DNA from: Oligoflexia bacterium
Lineage (GTDB): Bacteria; Bdellovibrionota; Bacteriovoracia; Bacteriovoracales; Bacteriovoracaceae
NCBI GenBank assembly: GCA_024229115.1
Contig: JAAEST010000061.1
Location: 155,477-219,476, forward strand
DNA: 64,000 nucleotides
Reading direction: 5' to 3'
Below, piece after piece: positions 27,274 through 35,290 of this stretch; within the stretch, counting starts at the first letter, position 1; every line of letters begins with the position of its first letter. A model generated the notes under the pieces. The model was given only the letters and a program-made list of their open reading frames with translations, was not told where the DNA came from and did no database searches. The position numbers and the translations under genes were made by a program.

Positions 27274-28107
27274 ATGGTAAACAAAAATGATTACATTCAA
27301 AAGAAAAAAGACCTAGAGCAAAAGTTTCTAGTAGAGTGCGAGAATACCCATCGGAAATGGTGCTTTACTTGTCGAAGACCTAAGAAAAATTGCTTATGCC
27401 AACATATGGAACCTTTTGATACTCATGTAAAGATCATTCTTCTTATGCACCCAAAAGAGGCCAAGAAACAAAGAGTTGGGACCGGCCGTATGACCGCTGC
27501 CATTCTCAAAAATAGTGAAGTTATTATGGGTGTTGATTTCACTGATAGTAATGAGTTTAATCAATACCTAGATAAATCAAAATATCTTCCTCTCCTTCTC
27601 TATCCAGGAGACAGTGCTTTTAATCTAAGTGAAAGTAAAATTACCGACTGGAAATACAAGGAAGAATATAGAAAGAGAATACCTGTTATTTTTGTTCTTG
27701 ATGGTACATGGCCTTGTGCTAAGAAAATGATTAAGCTTTCTAAAAACCTAAGAGAACTTCCTCGTATCTGCTTCAGCAATTCTAAACCAAGCGAATTTGT
27801 TATTAAACATCAGCCGCATGAAGATTGTCTTTCTACAATTGAATCGGTTCATTTACTTCTCAATGAATTGAATGAGTCCGGTCTAGAAAGTTTTGATAAA
27901 AAACATGACAACTTAATCTATGTATTCAAAAAACTTGTTGAATTCCAATTAAAATGTTCGCAAGATCCAGATATGCCTAGCTATCGTGGAAAAAAAAGAG
28001 GCCTTGATCAGAACAAGGCCAAAGTTAGATATAAGACTCATAGAAGCTTCTTCTTAAAAGAAGATTGGGTTCCCGATAATCCTACTGGTCACAAGAAAAA
28101 GAAATAA
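27274..28107 (+). CDS. DTW-domain tRNA uridine aminocarboxypropyltransferase (TapT type)
   Basis: 277 residues. N-terminal zinc-binding Cys cluster WCFTCRRPKKNCLCQ, then IILLMHPKEAKK, GTGRMTA, the DTW motif as VLDGTWPCAKKM, and STIESVHLLLNEL. The family transfers the aminocarboxypropyl group of SAM to uridine in tRNA (acp3U). The extended basic tail (YRGKKRGLDQNKAKVRYK) should aid tRNA binding. No ribosome binding site is visible before the ATG; GATAAT lies 16 nt upstream. The 3' end overlaps the convergent DUF547 gene by 26 bp. Confidence 0.88.
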   Translation: MVNKNDYIQKKKDLEQKFLVECENTHRKWCFTCRRPKKNCLCQHMEPFDTHVKIILLMHPKEAKKQRVGTGRMTAAILKNSEVIMGVDFTDSNEFNQYLDKSKYLPLLLYPGDSAFNLSESKITDWKYKEEYRKRIPVIFVLDGTWPCAKKMIKLSKNLRELPRICFSNSKPSEFVIKHQPHEDCLSTIESVHLLLNELNESGLESFDKKHDNLIYVFKKLVEFQLKCSQDPDMPSYRGKKRGLDQNKAKVRYKTHRSFFLKEDWVPDNPTGHKKKK

Positions 28108-29461
28108 TTGTTTTCTTCTTAGAGAATCCAGCTTTTCTCACATAGTGAAGAGTATTTTCTTTCTTATCAAGCTCTACCTTGATTTTAGTAAAAAACCCTT
28201 TCTTGTAATTAGCAAAATCATCATTCTCTTCATTTAACTTTAATTTATCAGATAATGCTTGTGTCGACTCGAAAGTCTCTCCTTCTGAATTTTCCCCAGT
28301 AGCAACTAAACTTAAAGCAATATAGGCTTCTTTCGAATCACTTGGATTCTTATAAAAACAGACCGATGTCTTTTCTTTTACAACTTCACCAAAGTTTGAC
28401 TCAGCCGATTTAACTTCACCACAAAACTTCACAGCATCATAGCTTTTCTTTTTCAGAATAATAGCAGGACACTTGATATTAATATCATTTGAAGACCCAT
28501 CATCTCCAAGATCTGGGAGATCTGGTACTGGACGTTTGGCCTTAAGACGATTTAAGTCCCAGCTATAATCAATATATTTTTCTTTTGTAGTTTCCGGTAA
28601 ATTCGGTACATATCTTTTGATAAAGTCAGTAACACTTCCAGCATCTTTTTCAAAATCACTCTTATACCAATCAAAGAGCATTGTTTGATAACGAGTCTCG
28701 CCTTCAATCTTTAACATTCGATCTAGCTTAAGACCTTCTCTTGTTACAAAGTCTAGTTGAGAATTTAGACGATCCCCTTTAAAAGACTCATTCAATGTTA
28801 TCGGACAACCTTTAGAAACACAGATCACGGCAAAATGAAAACGAGCATCTACCTTTTCACCACTTGTAAGAAGACCCTTCACCTTAACTTTTTCAATATC
28901 ATCGAAGCTTAGGTTTTCACCGGCGACCTTAAACATCTTTCTCTTAAAAATCTCAAAAGGATTTAGCCCTTCTGAAAGATCTTTAATACTCTTAATAATC
29001 CTACCTTTCTGATAGTAATTCTTATTGATTAATCTAATGGCCAGGAAATTATATGCATTGATATAGAATGCCACTTTTTCATCATTGGTTGCCTTTAAAA
29101 GATCTTTCTTGGCAATTTTCAACTCAATGGCATTCACTAACTTAAGATAGTCTTGATCTTTTCTTACTCTAAGGGCATGAAGTGAGTCATAATCAACTAA
29201 AGTATCAAACCCACTTCCTGTTCCAGTCACTTGCACAGCAAAGTTTTTAAAGAATACGTCTTGAAGATCAGTAAGACTCTTATTCAAGATTTCATCATTC
29301 TCATCAATCGTTACTTCACTACTATTGTCGACAGAAACTTCTTTCTGATTGCCTTGATTAGCCCCTTCAAAGGAATACTTTGTCTGATCTTTATCGGCAC
29401 ACGAGTTGGTCATCAGGCCAACGAGAGCTAATAGTAATGATAAAAAGACATGTTTTTTCAT
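28082..29461 (-). CDS. DUF547-domain lipoprotein
   Basis: 459 residues. The ATG at 29461 has GGAGAG 7 nt upstream and gives a lipoprotein signal (MKKHVFLSLLLALVGLMTNSC). Residues about 75-270 carry the DUF547 pattern: YDSLHALRVRKDQDYL, EKVAFYINAYNFLAIRLI, LSFDDIEK, and the ARFHFAVICVSKGCPIT segment. The C-terminal 170 residues form a second, Cys-containing domain (IKCPAIILKKK, VKFCGEVKS, SVCFYKNPS). DUF547 proteins look like peptidase-related folds with a His/Cys site, but no activity is established, so only the location is firm. Confidence 0.85.
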   Translation of the reverse strand: MKKHVFLSLLLALVGLMTNSCADKDQTKYSFEGANQGNQKEVSVDNSSEVTIDENDEILNKSLTDLQDVFFKNFAVQVTGTGSGFDTLVDYDSLHALRVRKDQDYLKLVNAIELKIAKKDLLKATNDEKVAFYINAYNFLAIRLINKNYYQKGRIIKSIKDLSEGLNPFEIFKRKMFKVAGENLSFDDIEKVKVKGLLTSGEKVDARFHFAVICVSKGCPITLNESFKGDRLNSQLDFVTREGLKLDRMLKIEGETRYQTMLFDWYKSDFEKDAGSVTDFIKRYVPNLPETTKEKYIDYSWDLNRLKAKRPVPDLPDLGDDGSSNDINIKCPAIILKKKSYDAVKFCGEVKSAESNFGEVVKEKTSVCFYKNPSDSKEAYIALSLVATGENSEGETFESTQALSDKLKLNEENDDFANYKKGFFTKIKVELDKKENTLHYVRKAGFSKKKTIISFSCDQ

Positions 29462-29586
29462 AGAAGAACTCTCCAAAGCAGTAGTAATACAGGGTTTTCA
29501 TACCACATAACGCTCCTCGGCATCAGGTCAACAGTAGAAATTACATATAATTTGCTCTTTTATGAAAAATTTCTCAAAATATTCAC

Positions 29587-30444
29587 ATGAAAAATATACA
29601 ACTTACCCTCTCAAAAACATTAATGACGTTAATTTCAATCCTTTTGATCCAATCGACCTTGGCCGGAGTCAATGGCGGTATCGGTGATATGCCTTGGCGA
29701 GTAGTCATCCCAAAGAAAGAAAATATTCTTATTACTCTAAGTCGTGGTCAAAGAAAGGCACTTCCTCAAACTTTCAATCTCTTAGTTTGGAATCTTTATA
29801 AAGGTGATAATCCAGACTTCGAAGCCAGAGTTTTCGATGAAGCCGGACATTACGATATTGAGATTTTTCAAGAAGTCACAGATAAGAAAAGTTTTGATCC
29901 TATCTTAAAAGCTAGAAACTATCACAGCTATATGGGTAACTCTTTTATCTATAATGAAGGTATTAAAACAGGTGTGGCCACAAGATCACAAAGCTCTATA
30001 GATTCAGTTAAGGCCTATCATCCAGTTGGTAGAGAGCCAATGATCAAAACACCTAAAGCGGTAATGATCACAACTCACCCAATTCAAGGCTCGGAACAAA
30101 AGTTAATGGTTATTAATATTCATGCCATCAATTTTGTACTCATTAATACATTTGCAAACTTTATGAAGGATATTTATTCAAAGATCAAAAACCATAAGGG
30201 ACCTATGATTTTTGCAGGAGACTTCAATACATGGGCACCTAATAGAAATTGGTTTCTTCAGGACCTCGCAAAGAAGCTAGGACTTAAGTTTGCTCACTAT
30301 GATGTTGATGTTCGTAAAAAATTCTTAGGATACGAACTTGATCATATTCTCTATCGTGGATTACAACTAAACTGGTCGACTTCAAAAGAATCACTGGCCA
30401 GTGACCATAATCCAATGATGGCTTCATTTACATTCTCTGAGTAA
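29587..30444 (+). CDS. Exported EEP-family phosphoesterase, paralogue of 20126-20989
   Basis: 285 residues. Signal peptide (LMTLISILLIQSTLAG), then NLLVWNLYKGDNPDFEA, metal-binding Glu in EIFQEV, REPMIKTPKAV, LMVINIHAIN, MIFAGDFNTWAPNRNW and the terminal LDHILYRG and ASDHNPMM. A complete set of EEP metal and catalytic residues is present. It shares several contiguous segments with the minus-strand paralogue 9 kb away, so the two arose by duplication. No strong ribosome binding site is seen before the ATG. The glutathione reductase gene starts 4 bp after its stop. Confidence 0.85.
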   Translation: MKNIQLTLSKTLMTLISILLIQSTLAGVNGGIGDMPWRVVIPKKENILITLSRGQRKALPQTFNLLVWNLYKGDNPDFEARVFDEAGHYDIEIFQEVTDKKSFDPILKARNYHSYMGNSFIYNEGIKTGVATRSQSSIDSVKAYHPVGREPMIKTPKAVMITTHPIQGSEQKLMVINIHAINFVLINTFANFMKDIYSKIKNHKGPMIFAGDFNTWAPNRNWFLQDLAKKLGLKFAHYDVDVRKKFLGYELDHILYRGLQLNWSTSKESLASDHNPMMASFTFSE

Positions 30445-30448
30445 GACT

Positions 30449-31816
30449 ATGAATTACGATTACGATCTCTTTGTTATTGGTGCCGGTAGTGCCGGCGTCA
30501 GGGCTTCCCGTTGGGCAGCTTCACTTGGTGCCAAAGTCGCCATTGCTGAAAAGTATCGCTACGGCGGAACATGTGTCATTAGAGGGTGTGTCCCCAAAAA
30601 AATGATGGTTAACGCCAGTTCATTTACCCATGAAGTTCATGTCATGAAACAACATGGTTGGAGCGTTGATGGAATCTCTCATGACTGGAATCAGTTTCGC
30701 TTGGCCAGAGAGAAAGAGATTGAAAGATTGAGCTCACTTTATCAAAAGACTCTAAATAATAATAAAGTTGAAATGTTTCATGGTAGTGCTTCTTTTGTCG
30801 ATCAGCATACGATCGCTATAAAAAATACTGAAAATGGTGAAGTAAAAAATATAACTGCCAAGAATATTTTAATCGCCCCAGGCGGAAAGCCACAGAAACT
30901 CAATGTTCCAGGAAAGGAATTTACCATTGATTCAAATGACTTCTTTAAATTAGAAGAAAGACCGCAAAAGACCCTGGTCTTAGGTGCTGGTTTTATCGGT
31001 GTTGAATTTGCTGGTGTACTTAATGGTTTCGGTTCAGATGTAACGATTGCCCTAAGAAAAGAATTTATTCTTACAGGCTTTGATCATAGCTCACGTGAAT
31101 TTCTTCAAAATGAAATGATCAAAACAGGAATTAAGTTTAAGACTAAGGTCAATGTTGAAAAGATTGAAAAAGATTCTCAATCAAAACTTATCGTTACTTT
31201 TGATAATGGAGAACAATGGTCTGGAGACTCCGTTATTATGGCCACTGGAAGAGTTCCAGATGTGAGCGATCTTGCGCTTGAAAATTGCCAGGTGAAAACC
31301 AATGACTATGGAGCGATTATCGTAGATGACGCTGGGAAGACCAATATTGATCACATATATGCAGCTGGTGATGTTATCGATAAAGTCAATCTCACCCCTG
31401 TTGCTCTTCATCAGGGAATGGTTATTACTGAGAATATTTTTGCTGACGCCAATAAGAAAAGAACTTTTGATTTAGAAAATATACCTCAAGCAGTTTTTTC
31501 TCAGCCTCCTTATTCAGGTGTCGGACTCACTGAAGAGAAAGCCAATGAATTAGGACATAAGGTAAAAATATATACAAGTTCATTTAGACCTCTTCAAAAT
31601 ACCCTAGGTTCAATGGATGAGCAGAAAACATATTGTAAGCTCATTATTGATGAAGATTCTCAAAAGGTACTAGGAGTGCATATGGTTGGTAGCTACGCAG
31701 CTGAAATCATTCAAGGCTTTGCTGTAGCAGTGAAAATGGGTGCGACAAAGGCCGATTTTGATCAAACTATCGGAATACACCCTTCAAGTGCTGAAGAATT
31801 CGTAACAATGAGATAA
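30449..31816 (+). CDS. gor: Glutathione-disulfide reductase
   Basis: 455-residue FAD- and NADPH-dependent enzyme. FAD loop VIGAGSAGVRASRWAA, redox-active disulfide in GGTCVIRGCVPKKMMV (the CVxxxC-like pattern of GR), NADPH loop VLGAGFIGVEFAGVLNGFG, ATGRVPDVSDLALEN, IYAAGDVIDKVNLTPVA, and the C-terminal HPSSAEEFVTMR with the catalytic His-Glu dyad. It ends immediately after that motif, which favours glutathione reductase over mercuric or trypanothione-type relatives. Confidence 0.93.
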   Translation: MNYDYDLFVIGAGSAGVRASRWAASLGAKVAIAEKYRYGGTCVIRGCVPKKMMVNASSFTHEVHVMKQHGWSVDGISHDWNQFRLAREKEIERLSSLYQKTLNNNKVEMFHGSASFVDQHTIAIKNTENGEVKNITAKNILIAPGGKPQKLNVPGKEFTIDSNDFFKLEERPQKTLVLGAGFIGVEFAGVLNGFGSDVTIALRKEFILTGFDHSSREFLQNEMIKTGIKFKTKVNVEKIEKDSQSKLIVTFDNGEQWSGDSVIMATGRVPDVSDLALENCQVKTNDYGAIIVDDAGKTNIDHIYAAGDVIDKVNLTPVALHQGMVITENIFADANKKRTFDLENIPQAVFSQPPYSGVGLTEEKANELGHKVKIYTSSFRPLQNTLGSMDEQKTYCKLIIDEDSQKVLGVHMVGSYAAEIIQGFAVAVKMGATKADFDQTIGIHPSSAEEFVTMR

Positions 31817-31834
31817 GTATTTATTACAAAATTC

Positions 31835-31862
31835 TTTAAACTTTTCCTCTAAATGGTATGAA
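31835..31862 (+). promoter_or_regulatory. Extended -10 promoter for leaderless lipoprotein mRNA
   Basis: TTTAAA (31835-31840), 16-bp spacer, and TGGTATGAA (31854-31862, an extended -10). The ATG at 31869 follows 6 nt later with no ribosome binding site. Confidence 0.5.
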
Positions 31863-31868
31863 ATCACT

Positions 31869-32732
31869 ATGAGAAAACTAATTTTATCTACATTTACTCA
31901 TATTTTATTAGTCGGTGCTCTCCTAGGGACTTCGGCGTGCTCGAATAAAGATGAAGGCTTTCCAGAGTCGCAAATACCTACTGGTGGCAATGATGATCTT
32001 AAGCCAGGACCAAGAAATCCAAGTGATCCTAATGACCCAAGTGATCCAAATGATCCTAACCCACCAAGGGAAACAGGATTTTTAACATTTCAAACAGAAC
32101 AGCTTTCAAAAGATGAGTTAAAAGATCTCAAAGCTCCATATAAGAACTTCTGGGTAAAGAGATGGAATGTTAACGAAACTGATGATGATAAGAAATGTGC
32201 TAAGAACTATAAAGACCGTTGTGTTCATAATAAGCAAGTTGTGATGCAGTTTGATGTTACTGACATCAATGATAAATTTCCTCCACAACTTTGGACTATT
32301 GTCTATGCCAAGTTAAATGCAAGTTACTATTCACTTCATAAGAATCATAGAACAGAGCTACTTTGTTTTTTAAATGCTAATAAATGTTCTGGGCAAGTGG
32401 TTGAGAAGATACCTGGTATTGGACTTGGTTTCATTGCAAAGTTCTTTTGGTGGGATAAAGATTTCTGGAAACCAGGAGATGAGAATGTTCTCTCAAATGA
32501 TTTCTTTCATAATCTATTAAAAGAAAATTATAATGAAGAAGAAAAACTCTATATTCTTAAGGATAGTTCATTAGATATTGTGAATGTTTTTGAAATTCCA
32601 CAAGAGCAATTACAAACACTTCTTAGAAAAGAAAATAAAGTTCGCTTTGTAGTCGCAGATGATACTTATCCAGAAAATCCACAACTAGAATTAAAATTTA
32701 AAAGAAAAGCTCTCAAAGATTCAAAAAAATAG
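31869..32732 (+). CDS. Lipoprotein with Asp-Pro repeat linker
   Basis: 287 residues, family not recognised. Lipoprotein signal ends LLGTSACSNKD. Residues about 40-65 form a flexible spacer of repeating SDPND units with flanking Pro, then a folded domain of about 220 residues with Cys in KKCAKNYKDRCVHNK and LLCFLNANKCSG. The spacer would hold the domain away from the membrane. Similar DP-rich spacers occur in the lipoprotein at 33101. The next gene is 368 bp away. Confidence 0.75.
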   Translation: MRKLILSTFTHILLVGALLGTSACSNKDEGFPESQIPTGGNDDLKPGPRNPSDPNDPSDPNDPNPPRETGFLTFQTEQLSKDELKDLKAPYKNFWVKRWNVNETDDDKKCAKNYKDRCVHNKQVVMQFDVTDINDKFPPQLWTIVYAKLNASYYSLHKNHRTELLCFLNANKCSGQVVEKIPGIGLGFIAKFFWWDKDFWKPGDENVLSNDFFHNLLKENYNEEEKLYILKDSSLDIVNVFEIPQEQLQTLLRKENKVRFVVADDTYPENPQLELKFKRKALKDSKK

Positions 32733-32799
32733 GGGCCTTTTTTTATTAGGAGCCCCTAGACCTAAGGAGAGAGAGAAAGGCGTATTCGCACACGCCTTT
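32730..32799 (+). terminator. Two hairpins after the 31869-32732 gene
   Basis: The first repeat, TAGGGGC (32730-32736) and GCCCCTA (32752-32758), spans the stop codon with a T-rich loop. The second, AAAGGCGT (32776-32783) and ACGCCTTT (32792-32799), has an 8-nt loop and ends in four T. The second is the better terminator candidate, though its T-run is short. Confidence 0.45.
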
Positions 32800-33100
32800 T
32801 GAGATATAATTAAAAGACAGAGCCTAGAATTGGGAAAACAACACTTGGGGATTAACTCTAGGCAATGCCTTGTTCTAAGAGCTTTATAAATAACAATTCT
32901 AAACAGGTCTATTCTTTTACCTTAGCTCCCGCAATTAGCGAGACAAGTGTCTTTTCCCTCTGTAAAAATGGGGACACCTGTCTAATCTCTAGACACCGAT
33001 CATTTTTAACCCCCTGAATTTATGAATCAAATCAGCCTAGAAAGTCGGCATGAATATTGAACTATATTCCATGAATTATTTTATTTAGTTTGGAGAAACT
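32800..33100. promoter_or_regulatory. Long intergenic region with inverted repeats and paired GACAnnTGTC sites
   Basis: No convincing gene is seen. It holds a 7-bp inverted repeat, GCCTAGA (32822-32828) and TCTAGGC (32857-32863). It also holds two dyads of form GACAnnTGTC: GACAAGTGTC (32942-32951) and GACACCTGTC (32973-32982), 31 bp centre to centre. A TGTCTA/TAGACA hairpin overlaps the second. AGCCTAGAA recurs at 33034-33042. A relative of the dyad, TACAGGTGTC, lies near 35154 upstream of the large lipoprotein gene. I read the dyads as candidate operators. Confidence 0.4.
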
Positions 33101-33880
33101 ATGAAAAAGCATCTTATTTTAGCTTTGGCCTTATTAATTACCGCTTGCGGGAAAGACGCAACATCTAAGAAGACTGTTTCAGTTACCAATGAAGTAAATG
33201 AATCAAGTGCTTCTCCGACAAATGTGTCTCCTAGCCCAGCAGGGCCAACTGGTAACTCAGATCCAATAGATCCTAATACAGACCCAAGTGCTGGCACTGG
33301 GGTAACATATTATGATGACGCTGATCCAGTAGATCCAGCAACAACTTACGTTGACGTTTGTGGTGTCGCCTTCAGAGAACTTAACCAAGACCAAGTTCTT
33401 ATCGTTGATGATCAAGATGGAATGACTAAGGGTCTTGTCGCTGCTTCTTATGGTGGAGAATCATATTTAAAAGGTTTCAACTTTCCAACAACTGCTAAGA
33501 ATGTTTGTTTTAAGGGTTTAAGAAATGGAAACTCTGTTAGTTTTTATGAATTAATTAGTACTGATAATAATGCTCTTAATCCTGATCATGAAAATGTAGA
33601 TGGATATAACTATTATAACTGTGGACTTTTCCAAAGAGTGACAGATTACAGCGATAATACTTATCTAGAAGCGACTATTAATAATTATACCTATAGGCTT
33701 AATGTTGATGAAACTATGATAGATGTTCCTTCTGATATGCCACATTCGGTAAAAGCTGATGTGACGACTGATCGTCTAGAAGGCTGTCTAGGAGCTAACT
33801 CAGGCCCTTACAATAACTACAATATCACATTTAAGAAAATGATTGATGTGGTATCTTTAGACTTTGGAGCGATGGAGTAA
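33101..33880 (+). CDS. Secreted lipoprotein with Pro/Ser/Asp-rich linker
   Basis: 259 residues, family unknown. Lipoprotein signal MKKHLILALALLITACGKD; residues about 30-70 are low-complexity (SPSPAGPTGNSDPIDPNTDP). The rest is a Cys/Tyr/Asn-rich domain with VDVCGVAFRELNQDQV, NVCFKGLRNGN, YYNCGLFQRV and LEGCLGANSGPYNNYN, consistent with extracellular beta structure and disulfides. GGAG lies before the ATG. Its last 50 bp overlap the end of convergent truA, the largest overlap in the window. Confidence 0.75.
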   Translation: MKKHLILALALLITACGKDATSKKTVSVTNEVNESSASPTNVSPSPAGPTGNSDPIDPNTDPSAGTGVTYYDDADPVDPATTYVDVCGVAFRELNQDQVLIVDDQDGMTKGLVAASYGGESYLKGFNFPTTAKNVCFKGLRNGNSVSFYELISTDNNALNPDHENVDGYNYYNCGLFQRVTDYSDNTYLEATINNYTYRLNVDETMIDVPSDMPHSVKADVTTDRLEGCLGANSGPYNNYNITFKKMIDVVSLDFGAME

Positions 33881-34730
33881 TTGAGTTAAAAAACTTCATC
33901 TCTTGGAAAGCTTCATCTTCTTTCCAAAGCATACGATCAACAACATTACGTTCTTCGTATTCTTCGTTAAAAGGATATCCAACAGAATAAAGAAAAAGTG
34001 AATTTGGAGGCATAAGAAATGGCCTCCTTTCTATTTTTCTATCGAGTAAAATATTAATATATTCTTCCCCTAAATTTTGCTGAACAGCTGTCACTAGTGA
34101 ACCAACAATAAGTCTTACCATTTGCTTAAGAAAACCATTTCCTTTGATGCGAAAGATGAAGACATCTTCAGGAAGATAAGAGAAAAAAGGAATCTGCGAA
34201 GCATTATAGAGTCCTATTTCACTGATATCTCTGACCATATCTCCTTTTACAGTCGACTTAATCTGAAATGAGGTAAAGTCATGCTTCCCTAGAAAAGCTT
34301 GAGAAAGCTGATGAAATTTTTCTTCATTAAAATTTCCTATTGGCTGAACAAAGCTATGATCTGCGTGCTCATTCTTACTAAGAAAATAGAAGTATTCCTT
34401 ATCTTTTGTATAGTGAGTAATTTTAAAGCTTGGATTGATTCTTTTAAGATCAAAAATTTTAAGCGAACTTGGAAAGTTCTCATTGAGAAGTTGTTCAAAC
34501 TCCTTTTCATCGATTCTACGCCCTACTTCGACCTTGAGAGGTTGCCCAAAAGCATGAACACCAGAATCTGTTCTTGAAGCGGCAAAGGCCCTATTATTCT
34601 TTCCAGTAGGAAAGATCTTATCAACAGTTTCTAGAACTGCTTGCTGTACTGTGGGAAAGTCTTTTTGTTTCTGCCAACCATAGAAGCCATGCCCATTGTA
34701 GGCAAGTTGGCCGATATAACATTTTGCCAT
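33831..34730 (-). CDS. truA: tRNA pseudouridine synthase A
   Basis: Makes pseudouridine at positions 38-40 of tRNA anticodon arms. 299 residues. Catalytic Asp in FAASRTDSGVHAFGQ, N-terminal AYNGHGFYGWQKQKDFPTVQ, DFTSFQIKSTVKGDMVRDI and FRIKGNGFLKQMVRLIVG. The C terminus is somewhat extended, and its coding end overlaps the convergent lipoprotein. It starts 2 bp after the stop of the small gene at 34733-35038, so the pair is likely cotranscribed. Confidence 0.95.
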   Translation of the reverse strand: MAKCYIGQLAYNGHGFYGWQKQKDFPTVQQAVLETVDKIFPTGKNNRAFAASRTDSGVHAFGQPLKVEVGRRIDEKEFEQLLNENFPSSLKIFDLKRINPSFKITHYTKDKEYFYFLSKNEHADHSFVQPIGNFNEEKFHQLSQAFLGKHDFTSFQIKSTVKGDMVRDISEIGLYNASQIPFFSYLPEDVFIFRIKGNGFLKQMVRLIVGSLVTAVQQNLGEEYINILLDRKIERRPFLMPPNSLFLYSVGYPFNEEYEERNVVDRMLWKEDEAFQEMKFFNSITPSLQSLKIPHQSFS

Positions 34731-34732
34731 TT

Positions 34733-35038
34733 CTAATGAAATTCAGCTTCGTTGACTGCAGGCTCGTTACCATTAACATCAGTTTTATTAACAACAATTC
34801 TCGTTAATAAATCATCAGTTTCAATAAGGTCCTTAAGAAATTGTGGAATACGTGTGGCCTTATACTTCTTCCCGTTATTCATGCGAATCCAGTAACCGTG
34901 AATAACATCACCTTTGAATCTAATATTGATTGGTTTGATACTCGACATCTCATCAACATTTAAAAGAATTGCGTAATCGATTCCATCAGTTTGTTGATTG
35001 TCATCTGGATTTAATACATTAAAACGATAAAAGCTCAT
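34733..35038 (-). CDS. Small cytoplasmic protein of unknown function upstream of truA
   Basis: 101 residues from the ATG at 35038, or 105 from an in-frame ATG at 35050. GGAG six bases before 35038 favours the shorter form, although AGGAG also lies 12 nt before 35050. The content (NIRFKGDVIHGYWIRMNNGKK) looks like a small beta domain, with an acidic tail. No family recognised. It is coupled to truA. Confidence 0.6.
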   Translation of the reverse strand: MSFYRFNVLNPDDNQQTDGIDYAILLNVDEMSSIKPINIRFKGDVIHGYWIRMNNGKKYKATRIPQFLKDLIETDDLLTRIVVNKTDVNGNEPAVNEAEFH

Positions 35039-35050
35039 TGCCCACTCCAT

Positions 35051-35290
35051 AAAATTAAGACTCTCCTCTTATGCCTGAAATCTAAAAAGAAAGCTAGCTA
35101 AGTAGTAAATTTTCCATAGAGCAAAGTTATTTATCTATGCTTTTTTCATCTATACAGGTGTCTAAATTTTAAACAGTAAACAAGATAGATTTGAGAATAA
35201 TTTCAAGAACTTAGGTGCATATATCTGGCCCCACTTTTGCTTATATATAAGTGTATTTTTATATTTGGGCTTAAAAAGGGTTATTTTTTA
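35051..35290 (+). promoter_or_regulatory. Intergenic region upstream of the large lipoprotein
   Basis: A 240-bp divergent gap. It contains the dyad TACAGGTGTC near 35154 and AT-rich TATATAAGT-type -10 candidates near 35243. The weak ribosome binding site AAAAAGGG lies about 10 nt before the ATG at 35291. No small gene could be supported. Confidence 0.3.

Noticed and set aside
32865..33017. A 50-residue plus-strand frame in the long gap before the 33101 lipoprotein
   Set aside because: Only a weak AGG upstream, no hydrophobic or recognisable pattern, and it overlaps inverted repeats that better explain the region.
33903..33930. TTGGAAAG/CTTTCCAA hairpin near the truA/lipoprotein overlap as a terminator
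   Set aside because: No T-run follows on either strand. It probably reflects coding sequence only.
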